Shown in pieces: positions 6,002 through 6,240 of a stretch of 6,240 bases of DNA. A program made the position numbers and the translations under genes. Position 1 is the stretch's first letter. Every line of letters starts with the position of its first letter. The notes below the pieces were generated by a model that saw nothing but the letters and a program-made list of their open reading frames with translations, had not been told where the DNA came from and did not search any database. The stretch is from Deltaproteobacteria bacterium (GTDB lineage: Bacteria > Desulfobacterota > Desulfobacteria > Desulfobacterales > JAABPS01): contig JAFDFT010000150.1 in the NCBI GenBank assembly GCA_019309685.1, positions 1 to 6,240 on the forward strand, read 5' to 3'.

Positions 6002-6240
6002 ATGTATGAAAGTGGAGATCTGAGAAAAGGGTTGAAAATTGAGATTGACGGCGAGCCCTATGTCATTACTCAGTTTGATTTTGTAAAACCTGGTAAAGGA
6101 CAAGCCCTTTATAAATGTAAATTAAAGAACATGATTACGGGCGTTCAGTTTGATAAAACGTTCAGGTCAAGTGAAAAAATGAATGAAGCGAATCTTGACA
6201 AACAGGAAATGGAATATTTGTACATGGAGGGAAAACAATA
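6002..6240 (+). CDS. efp: Elongation factor P, 5' part (cut by window edge)
   Basis: EF-P binds between the P and E sites of the ribosome and rescues stalling at proline runs. The first 79 codons are present and open to the edge; the full protein should be about 185-190 residues. The N-terminal KOW-like domain reads DLRKGLKIEIDGEPYVIT (6-23), then FVKPGKGQA (27-35), then FRSSEKM and the family's EYLYMEG at the start of the second domain. Lys32 in PGKGQ is the tip residue that is modified (beta-lysylation by EpmA/EpmB in E. coli, other groups elsewhere); no modification gene is in view. The start is supported by AAGGGAG (5988-5994), 7 nt before the ATG. It is divergent from guaA. Confidence 0.96.
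   Translation, partial: MYESGDLRKGLKIEIDGEPYVITQFDFVKPGKGQALYKCKLKNMITGVQFDKTFRSSEKMNEANLDKQEMEYLYMEGKQ

Overview
The window reads as ordinary bacterial chromosome, AT-rich overall. Its genes are an LCAD-type acyl-CoA dehydrogenase, a TetR regulator, LarB, GMP synthase and elongation factor P. This mix, together with a long dispersed-looking palindromic repeat, suggests a metabolically versatile anaerobe-type Gram-negative of the Desulfobacterota/Desulfobacterales kind. That placement is my inference from gene style, not something the sequence proves.

Left part (1-2416): a gene-free, AT-rich stretch of about 367 bases carries two promoter-like sites pointing away from each other, each overlaid by a copy of the same 19-bp palindrome (116-134 and 307-325). 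The rightward one drives an acyl-CoA dehydrogenase (368-1537). A 143-bp imperfect palindrome with inverted ends (1602-1744) follows, and then a TetR-family regulator (1778-2416) on the same strand. The simplest reading is a fatty-acid or acyl-CoA degradation locus whose own TetR repressor binds the two palindromes. It would control the dehydrogenase and a second gene or operon lying beyond the left edge.

Middle (2417-3496): larB, for the first step of nickel-pincer cofactor synthesis, lies on the minus strand and converges on the TetR gene. Behind its start is a GC-richer block of about 170 bp with imperfect inverted ends and internal hairpins (3241-3411) that no gene explains.

Right part (3497-6240): guaA (GMP synthase, complete) is read leftwards from a good sigma70-type promoter. 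It is followed at 5 nt (or a 10-nt overlap) by a gene for a single-pass membrane protein with a long coiled coil, of unknown function. Divergent from guaA is the 5' part of efp (elongation factor P), cut by the right edge.

I see no CRISPR array, tRNA, rRNA or intact insertion sequence. The most interesting points are the twin operator-promoter arrangement, the relocated catalytic glutamate of the acyl-CoA dehydrogenase, the two palindromic or inverted-end elements, and the guaA-linked coiled-coil protein.
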